The translations under genes were made by a program, and so were the position numbers. Source: Cyrtodaria siliqua (Eukaryota; Mollusca; Bivalvia; Adapedonta; Hiatellidae). Taken from it: a DNA stretch of 64,000 nucleotides. The stretch spans positions 1 through 64,000 of the forward strand of contig JAWPHD010002614.1 of NCBI GenBank assembly GCA_037043455.1, given 5' to 3'. Each line of letters starts with the position of its first letter. Within the stretch, counting starts at the first letter, position 1. Below the pieces are notes generated by a model. It was not told the DNA's origin. It worked only from the letters and a program-made list of their open reading frames with translations, and ran no database searches. Positions 11,749 to 23,607 of this stretch are shown one piece after another.

Positions 11749-12034
11749 CGATATTTAACATTGACCTATTTGTTATAAATATACCATACAATAAAACATT
11801 AATGTTCTATATGCCCTTGGGAGTATGAAACTTCCACGACGTCTCTTAATCAATCACATTCGTGCAACACTATAGACAGATTAATAGAAAAGGAAAAACT
11901 GAAAATCTGCAGACATATTAAATAAAGGAGTAGATTGGCAATAAGGCAGAACAATAATGTCTTAGTCGACGGGCTTTCACGGTACATTAGTTAATATAGT
12001 CTGAAATAACTAAATGAATAACTAAGGTTTAAAT

Positions 12035-12360
12035 GAAATGACAGTTCATAACCACAATCTGATGTTGGTGAGAGGAAATTGCACAACCACAGGTTAAGGA
12101 TGCGGTGGAAAGCTGAAGTGGAACAGTGCGCACCGACCTTCTGAAGTGGGGAGAGGAAAGTGCATAACCACATTTTAAAGAGAGGACAGAAAAGTGCATA
12201 ACCACAGGTTGTAGAAGGGGGACAGTTCATAAACACAGGTTTAAGTTTGGGAGCAGTGCATTACCAGAAGTTAAAGTATGTTGGAAGAGCGTAGTGCATA
12301 CCCACATATTGAAGTAGTGGGACAAAGCATACACACTGGTTTAAGGGAGGGCTGTGCGGT
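12035..12360 (+). repeat. GTGCATAACC minisatellite, second sub-unit copy
   Basis: Degenerate units of the family at 6,640-7,090. Scattered further units lie at 12,700-12,800. The equivalents in unit 2 are 36,170-36,510 and 36,950-37,050. Confidence 0.8.
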
Positions 12361-13144
12361 GTCCTGAATATACATTAAAACAGGCCACGTCCCTTTCCCG
12401 GATTGACCTGCTGCAGCAGGAGAAAAGGGTCATGCACATTTGAAAATGCTGTGACAATATTGGAAATTGTAGTTTTAGATGTGTAACATGTTAGCTAAGA
12501 TGGAATGAAAGTTTTGCACAAACCATTGTTTTTCATGTTTTGGTAAAATTAACTCCAAAAGAGATTTCGGCCATTTTTTACTTCTTATCTGACATGCATG
12601 TAAACAGAGACCTGGCAAGTGATTTTGCTTAGGGGAAAGGTGGCTATTTTATGTATTTGAATGATCTGTCATGAACAGTGCTTGGAAATAAGATTGAATA
12701 ATGGAGAGGAACGTGTATAACCACAGCTTGAAGTAGTGGGAGAGTGCATACACACAGGCTTAAGGGTAGTGGGAGCAGTGCATAACCACACATTGAAGTG
12801 AGAGGCAAACACATCTTCACAAATATTGATTGTCGATATCAGCAAACACATCTTCACAAATAGTGATTGTTTAGTGGATATCAGCAAACAAATCTTCACA
12901 AATAGTGACTGTTTAGTGGATGATTGCTAATGGACCCTGTTATCACTACACTATATTAGTTATTCATGAGTAATAATTTCCCAACGTTGTTGATGTTAAG
13001 TGGTTCTTTTACCCCAACTCTTCGTAAATTAACTCAAAGGCAGGGAATAGTCTTTGTTTGGATTGATATCGTGCACAAACCCCTTTTCACGATACATAAA
13101 CCTACCAGAAGAAACTGTTTCAAAACAAAGTACATAGTTGGACT

Positions 13145-13272
13145 GTTTGCTTTCTGCCCATAACTGTATTCTTTGCTTTCTGCCCATAACTGTATTCTTT
13201 GCTTTCTGCCCATAACTGTACTCTTTGCTTTCTGCCCATAACTGTACTCTTTGCTTTCTGCCCATAACTGTA
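13145..13272 (+). repeat. 26-bp tandem repeat, five copies
   Basis: Five near-identical copies of TTTGCTTTCTGCCCATAACT plus GTATTC. Unit 2 has just one copy (37,131-37,156), with good flanking alignment. The expansion is therefore later than the segmental duplication or was contracted in unit 2. Confidence 0.9.
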
Positions 13273-15544
13273 TTCAGATAAAAAAACGATGGTAACGCAT
13301 CGGCAATTTCAAATAATCATTTAACTATTATAAATGAATCAAAACGAGTTGTACATGTAGACCGTTGCAACCACATGCGAGGTGTGTGAAATCTTTTGAT
13401 GGAAATATTTAAATATAAATATTAAAATTGTTCCTAAATTTAAACGCCTTCCATTGACATGTATATGCATTCCATACTACAGACTGTCTGACTCAATAGA
13501 AGACTGGATTATCAGTCAACGGAAGATGCTGTCGACAGTTCGCGATAAGTGCCAATTAAGCCGTCGTCATCACGCGTATTTTTTCTTTTCCTTTGACAAA
13601 AATAGGAAATCAAAAAATAGTTCTCCAAGAAGGCCTTCCCTGTAACGTAGTTCCTGTCATTTACTTGTATCCGGTTGTTCACCAAACACCATGCAGCTTC
13701 ATATCGAAAAACATGTAACATGTAATTACCTTATACTCATTTGAAATATTACAGTAATATTTGTTAACAGGTAGCTAATAATGGAGAGGCATGTCTATTA
13801 GTGGTGATTCTGCTATCACTATAAGAAGCATTTTAAAGAAAGTATAGATTGGCCACAGAACATGAGTGTTTAAAGACGTGTGACTTCATAGTAGCCTAGG
13901 CAATGCTAATATAATCTGTATCCAAACGTAGTCTGCTCAGAAATAAGCATTTATTCGCTGCCAGAAGGGCAGAAACTCTTATATGGTTTTCATAATTGCA
14001 CATGGTAAAGTAGTAATGCACAGTTTCTTTGAGTTTTTCAGCTGCCTGAGTGAGGCAGCTGACCCTTTAGTCTTGATCATCTTCGACGCTTGATTATAAA
14101 CACAAATGCCAGTCAGAAACCTTACCAGTGTATCGGCAAAACTCAAATTTTGTTCATGAGGTCCGTTCTAGACGTTTGTCTTGAAAACAAGCAAGCGTCG
14201 CAGATGATCTAAACTACTGATCATTATATGTGTTTTGTGACTGTGAGTCATGTAGTTGACGATAAGCATGTATTACAACTTCAATTCCTGGTGAACTCGT
14301 CTAATCTTGAATGGTATAAGCACATATTTTGCAATGTTCGCTGGACATCAAAAGAACATATATCATACTGTTTTTCATTATCGTGGCACTGAATGTGTTC
14401 CGAACATTAGCGCTTTGTAGTTGAAATGCGACGTTCCAATGAATCAAAATCAGCAGACACAACTTCACAAATAGTGGCTAGGTAAATGATTGTTAATGGA
14501 AACCTTTTTAGTGTCGATATGCAAGTAATTCCGACCATTATTGCTGTTAAAGCTATCTGTAACCCTGTATTGAAATCGCTTTCGTCTCTGTAGGCGTGAC
14601 TTTATATGTAACCTCATTATTATCACTTTAACTACGATTCCGTCCCAAAACGTTAATCTCGAGATCTTATTTAGCGGACGACACGTTTGTGCGCATGTTT
14701 TTGCTAGAGTTATTACGTAATGACTATTTAGTTAGAAAGTCTACCACATAACAACACCATAGTTATTCATGTTACAAATAAAACTGCAAGGTTCCTGGTT
14801 TAAATCCCGTTCCGTTCAACTTCTTTATTATGAAATATATTCGGAAGTCGTATATTAACGATATTACCTGTACGAAGGCTTGATAAAATGTGATATTTTA
14901 CGCATCGATTTATGACTTATGTACCAACATTTGAACGTTCGTGGAAATGAAACTACTTTATCCGTGACTCATTCATATTCATTTGTTAGTATCAGTTTAA
15001 GTATAGCGTCTGTAGCTTTAATGACCTATTTCCCAACGCTAAATGGCTATTGAAGAAGCATGTAAAACTTTCATATTTACTGCTGACTTGCTACAAGACC
15101 GATTAGCTCGGGTATGTAAATTGAGGCCCTAGTACCATTTTTCTTTGAATAGGCTAAAATTGTTCTATTGTTATTTTGAACAATATCTATGGTTTAGCAG
15201 TATATATTACTTTGAACTGTACCTTAATTATAAAACAAACAACAAATTAACAAGTTAGCTGTACTGAATACCAAACGTTGTTGTTAATTCTCTGTTGTTA
15301 GAGCAAAACTAAACCAAACACAACTAACGAAAAACCTGCTTTTTATGTAATATGTTGGCATGCAAAAACCGTATAGGGAGGGCCTCGCCATCCGTTAACA
15401 TATTGAATAACACCATTTGCTCATGCAATTTTATGGCTAACAGTGATTTACAGTTACCTATACAAATTCTCTCCCTACCACCCTTAACCCCTACAATAAA
15501 ATATGCTCGAAATATGTTATTTGTGAATATACTCGATGACTCTG
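13273..15544. other. Unit 1 spacer and a unit 1-specific segment
   Basis: The part up to 14,340 aligns with 37,165-38,215. From 14,340 to 14,530 the sequence resembles 7,310-7,500 (sub-unit duplication). About 14,530-15,515 interrupts that similarity, which resumes at 15,520 (ACTCGATGACTCTGAATGCT), so it is a probable insertion of about 1 kb of unknown origin. No coding evidence is seen. Confidence 0.45.
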
Positions 15545-15700
15545 AATGCTACCGTCTTGGAACGACCAGTGGCAAAATGGTCAGTGAGGGTTTAAACCAG
15601 GATCTAGGGTTCACCAAATCTCACTCTTACCCTATTGTCATTTCAATAAACGAGACAGTGTACATAAAGAAATCCCCGCCAGGTTATACTCTCTAAAAAC
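15545..15700 (-). mobile_element. Retroelement 3'-UTR fragment
   Basis: Short piece of the dispersed retroelement 3' end: GGAACGACCAGTGGCAAAAT, a block reading TTTAAACCAGGATCTAGG, and the AAATAAAGAAATCCCCGCC-like word (ACATAAAGAAATCCCCGCC). Confidence 0.7.
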
Positions 15701-16019
15701 AAAGCAGCGATAGATAAGACAGGATAAGATAGCACTCAGTCTTAAATGTCTTTATATGTCTTAATGTATGCCTTTGTTTTATAACATTAATTTTTTAAAA
15801 TCTTTTTGTGTTTTGCTGCTTTAAGTCGAATTATATTGATATATTAAAATGCCTTCACTAGAGTTTCGTATACCAAAACAGGGTCTACATTACAGTACCG
15901 AACTTATAAAGAAAAATTATTTGATCTTGCTCATGCTTTACCAATGATACACTTCAATTTGATAAGAGAAAATTGAACATTTTAATGAGAAAAATGTTGC
16001 AAATTCCCAAACCAAGCAA

Positions 16020-16235
16020 ACACTCCTATTGTCAACCCTTATGTGTTTGTGAAGTCTTATCTTGCCTTTTATTCATCTTTATATATAGTTATTCTTTGTT
16101 TCTTTGTGTGTGTAAGAGAGAGAGAGTGAGCGTGTGCATGTGCGTGCAAGCGTGAGTGTGTGCATTGTGCGTGCTTGAGTGCGTACGTGCATCGTCCGTG
16201 CGTCGTGCGTGCATACGTGCATCGTGCGTGCGTGT
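16020..16235 (+). mobile_element. Retroelement 3'-UTR fragment ending in a GTGC-rich microsatellite
   Basis: The block TATTGTCAACCCTTATGTGT leads into GCCTTTTATTCATCTTTATA and matches the plus-strand 3' UTR of the dispersed retroelement (compare 30,655-30,780). At 16,105 it runs into GAGAGAG and then a GTGCGTGC-type purine/pyrimidine repeat to about 16,235. Confidence 0.6.
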
Positions 16236-16998
16236 GAACAGGGCTTTCAATGACTGTATTTAAAAATAACTTCGTAATTTTTCTAATGAAACGTACATGC
16301 ATGTCTGCTTGTATAGAAAGCTGGAGTATCTGTTTCTAATGTCAGTGGAAGATGCCGTCGTCTTTTCTCGTTAAGTGACAATTAAGACGTCGTCCTCATG
16401 CGTAGTTTTCTTTCCCTTTGACAACATCGGAAATCAAACAATAGTTCCCCAAGAAGGCCTTCCCTGTAAGGTAGTTTCTGTCATTTACTTGTATCCGGTT
16501 GTTCACTAAATACCATGCAGCTTCATATCGACAACACATAACATGTATGCGGAATCCTAGATTAGCTTATGGTACGCATTTAAAATATTACAGTAATATT
16601 TTTAAAAATACTTTATAATGAAGAGCCCTATCTACTAATAGTGATTCCGCTCGCCGGCTGAAGCAATATAGAGTATATATATATATATACACACAGACAA
16701 TTACGTAACTGGACCATTATATATAGTTATACAGTTATACGTTTGGTTTTCTAAAATAGGCACTGGTGAATAAAACATGTCTGTCTCAATGTATTTGTAT
16801 AAGGTCAGTGAAAACACACTCATGTTTAGTTCAGAACAAATAGTTTGCGTATGAATTGCCGATAAAAAGGTCAAAAGTGTAGACCTTTACCGTATAGTTC
16901 ATTAAGTATAATAAGTAATGGATAGCATATGATATATAAAAGGTAATGTGACCCTATAACATTACGGTCATATGGTATTTATTTTGTTGTTGTTTTAG

Positions 16999-17330
16999 AG
17001 GGCTGGCGTGGCGCAGTCGGTAGCGCGGCGGATTTGTAACCGGAGGCCCCGGGTTCAATCCTCCGTGGTGCCACTGAGTTCCGTCAGTGTGTTCTTGGGC
17101 AAGACACTTTTCCTTAGCCTCGTCCGTCGGATGGGGACGTAAACCGGGCGGTCCCGTGTATCGGTCTATCAACCGAGCACGTTAAAGAACCATAGGAATC
17201 TATTCGATAATAAGAGTAGGGCAGGTTCCCGGATTCCTATGTATCCTTCCCCTCTCTCTGGGGCGGCTCTAAATAACCTGTACTGTGTTGATGAGCCGTT
17301 AAACAACATTCAATTGTTGTTGTTTTGTTG
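16999..17330 (+). mobile_element. tRNA-derived SINE with conserved central domain
   Basis: The head (17,000-17,072) has a Pol III A box (TGGCGCAGTCGGTAGCGCGG) and a B box (GGGTTCAATCC), ending GGTGCCA. The body carries TTCTTGGGCAAGACACTTTT, which resembles the central domain shared by several animal SINE superfamilies (V/Meta type; exact class not resolved). It ends in a TTGTTG-rich tail near 17,330 and is flanked by similar TTTTGTTGTTG words that may be target duplications. The equivalent positions at 10,455 and 34,317 lack it. A diverged copy lies on the minus strand at 63,680-63,985. Confidence 0.85.
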
Positions 17331-18642
17331 TTTATTATTTAAATTAACAACAATGTTAATTTGCAAACAATCATTTGCCAGGAATATTAAAAATAACTAG
17401 GAAGATATATTTAACGGCAATCAATGAGGCATTGTGTGATCACAAAAGTCACCAGACTGGAATGTATCAGTGGGTAAGATATCACATAATTAATAATCTC
17501 AGCAGACCGGATAAGAAAATAACATTTTAATAATATAGTGCTTGTAGTTGCAGACGTAATATGAAACGTTATTATTTAAATTGTTAAGAAAAATGGATAA
17601 AGCAATAAATTTGGCTTTGTAAATTTGATATATGTAATTGTGTTGGAAAATAAAGGGAAACACATCTTGTAATGAGAAAAACTGTTTAATCTTCGCTCAC
17701 AATTTTATGAAACTATCCGTTTTATATTATTCAGCTGCGGCAGCTGACTCTTATATGGCTTTTATATATGTCTATGGTTAACAGACTGTGACTCATGTAA
17801 GTGGCAAGAAGCATGCTTTACAACTTGAATTCCTAGAAAACTCGTCTGAAAAACTGAATGGTATAAACACATATTTTTTAATGTTGAAAGGTTACCATTT
17901 CACATGCAGAAATGACGTTTTCGCAAACCAGTATACTGAAAGATGTAGTACGAAATCATTACTATTATATGTATATTAGCGACGAAACATTTTTCAATAT
18001 TGTTTTAACACCCGTGACTATTATGTTTACTTCTTGTCTCTAGGCAGCTATTTTACGCTTGCGTAAAACCTCGCCTGTATTAGTCATATACGCCTACCAT
18101 AGCAACTTCTATAGTTATTACAACACTTGTTTCCGTCACGTTACTTATCCTATTGCAAACGACAGTCTGATTGACATTAAAAATATATGGAAAGTCACAT
18201 GTCTAATCCATATAGCTGTTTTTGACTGGATGGGAGATAGGTGGGAAATTCAATCATGTTTACTTGAATTTGTTTAATACTTCTGGTTATTATTTAACAT
18301 ATGTTTCATCCATGTGATTTTGTTCTATGATATGGCTGAGTATAAAGCAACGTGTGCGATTTGCATAATCTTGATTTGGATTCAACCAAATTGTAGGGTC
18401 ATGACCTTCATACACCTGACAGTGGCATTAAAAGTAGGTCGTCGCCTAATTTATGTATCTAAGTTGCATCTGTGATACATGTAAACAGGTTTTCCTTAAG
18501 GCAAGGACCCAGGCTTACTTTTGCTTACCCTGCAGATGCGTCTTACATTAAAAGGACATGCTCAGGTGTATAGCTGGCAGTCCAGCGTGCATTTGTACTT
18601 GATGCCTAATTATAATGCACTCGTACCGTTGCAGTTCATATA
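17331..18642. other. Unit 1 spacer
   Basis: This stretch matches sub-unit copies at 10,470-10,860 and 42,400-42,740. The segment at 17,876-17,930 is the counterpart of 38,205-38,240. No gene is seen. Confidence 0.45.
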
Positions 18643-18735
18643 ACCGTATGTCCTCGATAACTCAGTTGGTAGAGCTGTTATATTTGGGGTTCTTCCGGGA
18701 TCATATAGAGAAACACCAGCATTGGTTCTCCTGTA
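18643..18735 (+). pseudogene. tRNA-like relic, D-arm only
   Basis: CCTCGATAACTCAGTTGGTA followed by GAGCT is a good tRNA A-box/D-arm, but the anticodon arm and B box are not recognisable. It lies about 150 bp upstream of a more complete tRNA-like unit and is probably an older relative. Confidence 0.55.
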
Positions 18736-18759
18736 TATTTGGAAATGTCAGCCTATTGC

Positions 18760-18989
18760 GTATGTAACTGGGTATATGTAAATGGTGAATAATCGATTCT
18801 TAATCCTATGTCCGCGATAGCTCAGTTGGTAGAGCTCTGGTACGGCAAACCAGAGACCCTGAGTTCGAGTCTCGGTTGAAACACGATTTTTTCACCATCT
18901 GTTATATTTCCTAAATTATATAATTTATGTTAGTGAGTGTTAAATCTATTATATTATTCACCATTTACCTGTACCCGGTTACACATACA
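18760..18989. mobile_element. TIR element enclosing a tRNA-like Pol III unit
   Basis: The left end GTATGTAACTGGGTATATGT continues AAATGGTGAATA. The right end, reverse complemented, reads GTATGTGTAACCGGGTACAG and continues GTAAATGGTGAATA. These are terminal inverted repeats of about 32-34 bp. Between them lies a tRNA-like unit (18,810-18,883) followed by a T6 run at about 18,887. The inner flank TTCACCATCTGTTATATTTC also partly repeats the TIR. It resembles a MITE that has captured, or was built around, a tRNA gene. Confidence 0.8.
18810..18883 (+). pseudogene. tRNA-like gene body inside the TIR element
   Basis: The A box (TAGCTCAGTTGGTAGAGC) and B box (AGTTCGAGTCT) are clear. The D arm pairs, and the anticodon stem CTGGT/ACCAG pairs around loop ACGGCAA (GGC if read as a standard loop, but position 33 is C rather than T). 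The 3' side (GGTTGAAACACG) does not pair with the 5' GTCCGCG acceptor strand, so it is not a functional tRNA. It could still direct Pol III transcription, ending at the T6 run. Confidence 0.6.
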
Positions 18990-19059
18990 GAAAATGTACT
19001 CTCGGCTTTAAAATGGTAAACATTTAAGTTAACTGATAACATCTTTGCTTGTGCATGAT

Positions 19060-19589
19060 CTATGGCGTGCCGCCCAAGTCAAATGACATTATTGCTCTTA
19101 ACCAAAATACAACAATCAAATGAATGAACACAAAACAATTTGATTAAGAATTGTGAGACAAAACATACAGTACGATAATACAGCCATCATTTCAAACCTT
19201 CAAGAAAGCATACACCAAGTACAGTCTTTCGACATTCATCAAACAATAACTGTATCTAGAATCTTACCTTTAGACAAGGTAATAAATACTTAATGTCGTC
19301 ACAAATGTTGGAAGCTACTTTTCTTGCTATACAAATGTAGTAAAATAAGCTGTTTTGTGCGACATAATTGTATTCTTTCAGTATTTCATTGGTGACATAA
19401 TGTAAGAAACATACGAACGCGTTCGACATTTCACAACATATAAATTAGTAGAACTGAATTGAAATGAGCGTTATTTAACAGCTTATCAACACAGTAGGAC
19501 ACAAAGAGAGTGGGCGGATACATACACACTTATTACGAACAGATTCAAGTGGTTCTTTAACGTGCCATTACCTATTACTTAGGTAAAAA
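19060..19589. other. Unit 1 spacer, three-copy block
   Basis: The block with ACATACAGTACGATAATA, CACCAAGTACAG and ATCTTACCTTTAGACAAGGT recurs at 42,930-43,250 and 56,640-56,960. It marks the same place in all three tandem units. No shared reading frame is seen. Confidence 0.55.
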
Positions 19590-19815
19590 AGTCGAGCCGG
19601 AAATGTAGCATTCATAGAACACAGTCAACCGAAAACACGCATGCAGAACAAACAAAAATTACAAGGATTACAAAAATTACAAGGAAAAATCAAAGTATGC
19701 GGCACCACAAACATAAAAGAGTTGACAATAGGGCTACCTCTTTTAAACGGTCATTGGCTAAAAACGCCGAAGGTGGTTTAAACCAGGTCCTAGGGCGCAC
19801 CAAACCTTTTATTTA
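19590..19815 (-). mobile_element. Retroelement 3'-UTR fragment
   Basis: Starts at AAAAGTCGAGCCGGAAATGT and includes the CAGTCAACCGAAAACACGCA, GTTGACAATAGGGCTACC and GGTTTAAACCAGGTCCTAGG blocks of the dispersed family. It is truncated just after the GCACCAAACC word. Confidence 0.75.
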
Positions 19816-20185
19816 TAAAGAATAACAGTGTAGTGCTTGCACTTTTCTTTTAAACTTTCAAATGGTATCTACATTCTTAAAACATATGTTGTCAAAAAGG
19901 AGCTCGATTTATAAGTGAGGAAGTGTCGGTTCTTACGGACGTGCACATTACTGTTTCTAAACAATGGGTTGATTAAATAACGTTATTATAATCAAATATT
20001 TACCTAACATTTGTATTGTCACTGTGCATTGAACTCACTGTGCATTGCTCTTTTAATACAGAATAAGATGTTTTATGCCATTTATAACACTTTTTCAGCA
20101 ACTGTGTGTACATACTGCAAATATGTCTTTGTGTGAGGACCATTTGTCAGAATGGCTGTAAGACAAATTTGCTATCCTCGAAAAA

Positions 20186-20268
20186 CATTATTATTATAAT
20201 AATTATTTTATCATTATTATTATTATTATCATCGTCGTCGTCGTCGTCGTCATCATCATCATCATCGT

Positions 20269-20323
<55 letters not shown>

Positions 20324-20350
20324 GAAGTAGTAGTAGTAGTATTAGTAGTA
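20186..20350 (+). repeat. Compound trinucleotide microsatellite
   Basis: Consecutive runs of ATT/ATA, TCG, TCA, GCA (about 17 uninterrupted) and AGT triplets. The 74-codon open frame across it (poly-Ser then poly-Ala) has no supporting context and is not called as a gene. Confidence 0.95.
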
Positions 20351-20664
20351 GTTACCCAAGAGATACAAATATCTGATGTCTGTAAAACATGTTCATAGTC
20401 ACACCCATTATATTCATCTCACGAAAGGCAAGAGTGGCGGATTGGCACGACACACTACACAAAACGTTTCGGCATCACGAGATCGTATTCAAACACTTCC
20501 AGATGCGGTCTGTGGGGTCCCTAAATTTGCAAAAAGTTTAGACCACATTGGCATACAAAGTATGACACAGCCCATGTTGATGACAAGTAGTAATAAAGCA
20601 TAGTTTGTATAGTATTTTACGTCATGTTCAACACATGTAAGGTTATACATGACACTTTCTCGAC

Positions 20665-20757
20665 TACAAGTCGAGTTCCCAGTGGATTCGAACCAACAGC
20701 GGTGAGAGGCGAGAAGGTTTACAACGCAACGTCGTTAACCCCTCGACCACGGAGAAT
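20665..20757 (-). pseudogene. tRNA-like SINE head or tRNA relic
   Basis: On the minus strand, CTCCGTGGTCGAGGGGTTAA resembles an A box of a Ser/Leu-type tRNA, and GGTTCGAATCCACTGGGA is a good B box. The interval between them is longer than in a class I tRNA. A related minus-strand unit is at 44,521-44,605. Confidence 0.5.
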
Positions 20758-20759
20758 AT

Positions 20760-22311
20760 AAAGCATAGAAAAACACAGTTTATAAAGGAACATTTTTAGA
20801 CATTTTGGCTGTCTTCCCGTATGTAGCAAAAGCAACATGCGCATCATTACTCACAGAGCAGACACTTCTTATAGAAACAAACTTCGACTTCGAGTATATA
20901 CACGAATGCCGCCACTAGGACACATTGTTATTTATATACTAATATATTCGCATATATAGCACTGGACACGGTATTGTTATATACCAGAATTTCTCCACAT
21001 GTTTAGTTATAATATACCAAAATGTATCAATATGTAAGCACGGGCACAAAGACACCGTATACATCTTTTACCAATCTCTATTAATGATTAATTGGGAAAA
21101 AAACATTAGTTATGTAAGCTTTCCATAATCAAAACTCTGAGCCATGTATAATAAGCTATGACGTCTTGAAGAGAACACACGAAAAACGGAAATCAAACAA
21201 ACAATATCATGACAGGTAGAAGACAGATAATTATGTTCAAAACGCATGTTCCTCCATTTCCATGCTTCCGGATCATCACACTACACGTGCATGCCATAAC
21301 GGAATTAGTTGTTGGGTATCGATCTGATTCATCCGACGAAATGTCAGGCCGAGATTAACGAACCACAAGCAGCGGGAGTCACGTGAGGCGTGCACGGTAG
21401 CAAGCACTTTCCACTACCGTTCATGAACAATCAATCACATCTATACTGCACTATCTTTGTATTTATTGTTTTCGGCGTTTTCCAAATTTCTTCCTTCATA
21501 CCTTTTTTATATCAGCGTATATCGACGCAGTGTAAGTATAATTGAATAAAGTGCTTTGTAAACATGAGAAAAAGTGATAAATTGCTGACTATGTGATAAT
21601 TCCCCAAGCGACCATTTTAAAAGAAACCACGAAGCGGTATGTTGTTCTAAATATAATTTATGAAATAGGTTTTATAGAACAAACAAAAGTTTTATTTTCA
21701 CAATCATGCCATTTCCTTTTCCACGAGTTATAATGTCAACTTTATAAAAATCAACACTTAAGTTGTCACATGCTGTGCGAGGAGGGAGGGGTGGAAACAT
21801 TGAACGATAGAAAATGTCTGATACACACGATATTCATAATTATGTGATGTCATAGTTCTCAAGATGTCGGCTTTCATATCCGTTTCAGAAGAATAAATGA
21901 TCTTATCTTCTTTGTTTAAAATCTTGATTTGGATCATTATTTCACAAAAGCTTTTCAGAAATCTGAATTACCTTTTTAATAAGGCTTGCCAAATGACCAA
22001 TAACAACAGAGCCAATATGAATTCCCTTAATTCATGGCAATTTTATTACTTTTCGTTACCTGATTTTTCCCATGAATATGAAATAACTATATAACTGTGA
22101 CCAGTTCCTAATAACTGTATTGTATCATACAAGACAACATCAAAAATGTGTTAAACTTCAATCATAAGAAACCTGTTTAAAGTCTCTTAATTATTCCTGT
22201 TATATTGTATTCGCGAATCATTCCTTCTCCGAGATTTGAACTGGAAAACTGTAGGCAGATTTATCAGCGCGACAAAGAAATGATTAAAATAATGTCTTGT
22301 GTATTAGCTAC
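20760..22311. other. Unit 1 spacer, empty site of the 4-kb cassette
   Basis: 21,170-21,390 matches 45,930-46,160, 21,663-22,090 matches 48,095-48,520, and 22,095-22,300 matches 52,880-53,090. It therefore lacks both the 46,160-48,090 block and the 48,633-52,678 cassette of unit 2. No gene is seen. Confidence 0.6.
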
Positions 22312-22395
22312 GGAAGCCTATAGGTACCTTTTGAGTTATGACCTGTGACTTACGACTTATGATTACTACTGTTGACTTTGGACTTATGAAGCATG
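22312..22395 (-). repeat. Inverted copy of the 5,290-5,385 tract
   Basis: CCTATAGGTACCTTTTGAGT and the following ACGACTTATGA words are the reverse complement of the 5,320-5,378 (and 27,380-27,420) segment. It sits close to the end of unit 1. Confidence 0.6.
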
Positions 22396-23089
22396 TCTTT
22401 TGAAGAAGAGAAATGCGGGAAATGTATTTAAGATGGAGGAATCAGACTCTACAGATTCTGAAAGGGCAAAGAACGAGGCAAGTCTTTTAATTATTCTATT
22501 GATTGATTGATATGTTACACATAATATAACGCGAGGAGAAATAGCAGTTTATATTGTCCATGCTATGACCGTGTTAATGCTAATGAATAGGTTGTTCTTA
22601 TAAGCCCAAGACAAATTCCTTAAACATAAAAGCAATATTTGAAATTGTGTTTCATGAATATGTTTTGTTCCAAATTACAGATTGCTTAAAGTGAGTACCG
22701 AACTGAAAGACACAAAGACTACAAATTACATTGTGCATGGTTAGAGTGCTTCACCAGAGGTACTTTCCGACAAGAAACGTAGAGGCAGGTGGATTCGGAT
22801 CGAGAAAAGAACATGAAGGACAGAGCTGTAACGTTCACAAAGAAAAATATAGTAAAATAAGGAATAGATGGCTAAAGAAGAAATTCAAAAATAGGAGTTT
22901 AAGTCCGACTGTCGGTTGCAGGTGGACAGTATTTTCTTCTGATAGACAATCAAGAACCAAACACACGTAGAAGTGAGATATACTAGAGAGTTCATCTCAA
23001 CATACTCTGGAGTATGAACTCAATAAGTTGTTATTCAATGACAGGTTGTTCTAGGGTATCAGATTATCCAGAGGTTGTGAACTGCAATC
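22396..23089. other. Junction between units 1 and 2
   Basis: I found no counterpart elsewhere in the window. A 79-codon non-specific open frame at 22,731-22,970 is rich in Arg and Lys and has no recognisable domain. The tandem junction should lie at the right edge, near 23,090. Confidence 0.4.
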
Positions 23090-23607
23090 CGTTGTAGGAT
23101 GGATTTCATGTTTCATCTGTAGCAGTGAACAATAAACTCTTTATTGATATTAACGCATATAGAGGAAAGTTTAGTTTTTCATCAAATATCGAAAGTACCA
23201 GATTCTTGTGCTATACTCCATAGACCGAATGAAATATATGGATATGAAAACGACACATCGTGTTATAACAAATGCCACAGCAGCGATGAATGCTGTTATA
23301 TTTTGTATAAACATGGTGAAATAGTTGCTGCAGGAATAAAGTTTAGCATACTTTCTGTGTCCTGGTGGATACTGAGTGTCAGTTGTTATTGATAACACCC
23401 TCTATTTTCTTGAGGCATCTGTTCTAGCTATAATATTGCTGTGTATAAAATTGAAACCAACGCATTTGAGGTCCAGGATATTGTGGGACACAAAGATTCC
23501 AGGTGTAAAACCGCCAGTTAGATCTTCCTAAGGAATTTGCTATTGGACAAAAAACACTTGTGCATCATGAACAAAAAAGATTCCAAGTACATTTCTAGGC
23601 GTCCAGT

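Larger units (their letters stand above)
325..22430 (+). repeat. Tandem segmental duplication, unit 1
   Basis: Long collinear similarity to unit 2 starts at the segment reading TAGGATGAATTCCGTGTTTC (331 onward; compare 23,095). Anchors in the same order are 325-1,050 with 23,090-23,900; 3,560-5,820 with 25,180-27,830; 7,090-9,300 with 32,400-34,040; 10,130-11,760 with 34,040-35,880; 12,960-14,340 with 37,085-38,215; 19,060-19,500 with 42,930-43,250; and 21,300-21,390 with 46,080-46,160. Similarity is often above 90% by eye, interrupted by indels. I see no intact host gene in the unit. Confidence 0.75.

Noticed and set aside
15352..15696. 114-codon open frame, plus strand
   Set aside because: It starts at TTG and runs into a retroelement 3'-UTR fragment read in the antisense direction.
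18810..18883. Functional tRNA gene
   Set aside because: The acceptor strands do not pair and position 33 is not T, so it was kept only as a tRNA-like promoter unit.
20106..20330. 74-codon frame with poly-Ser and poly-Ala
   Set aside because: It is produced by the compound trinucleotide microsatellite and has no coding context.
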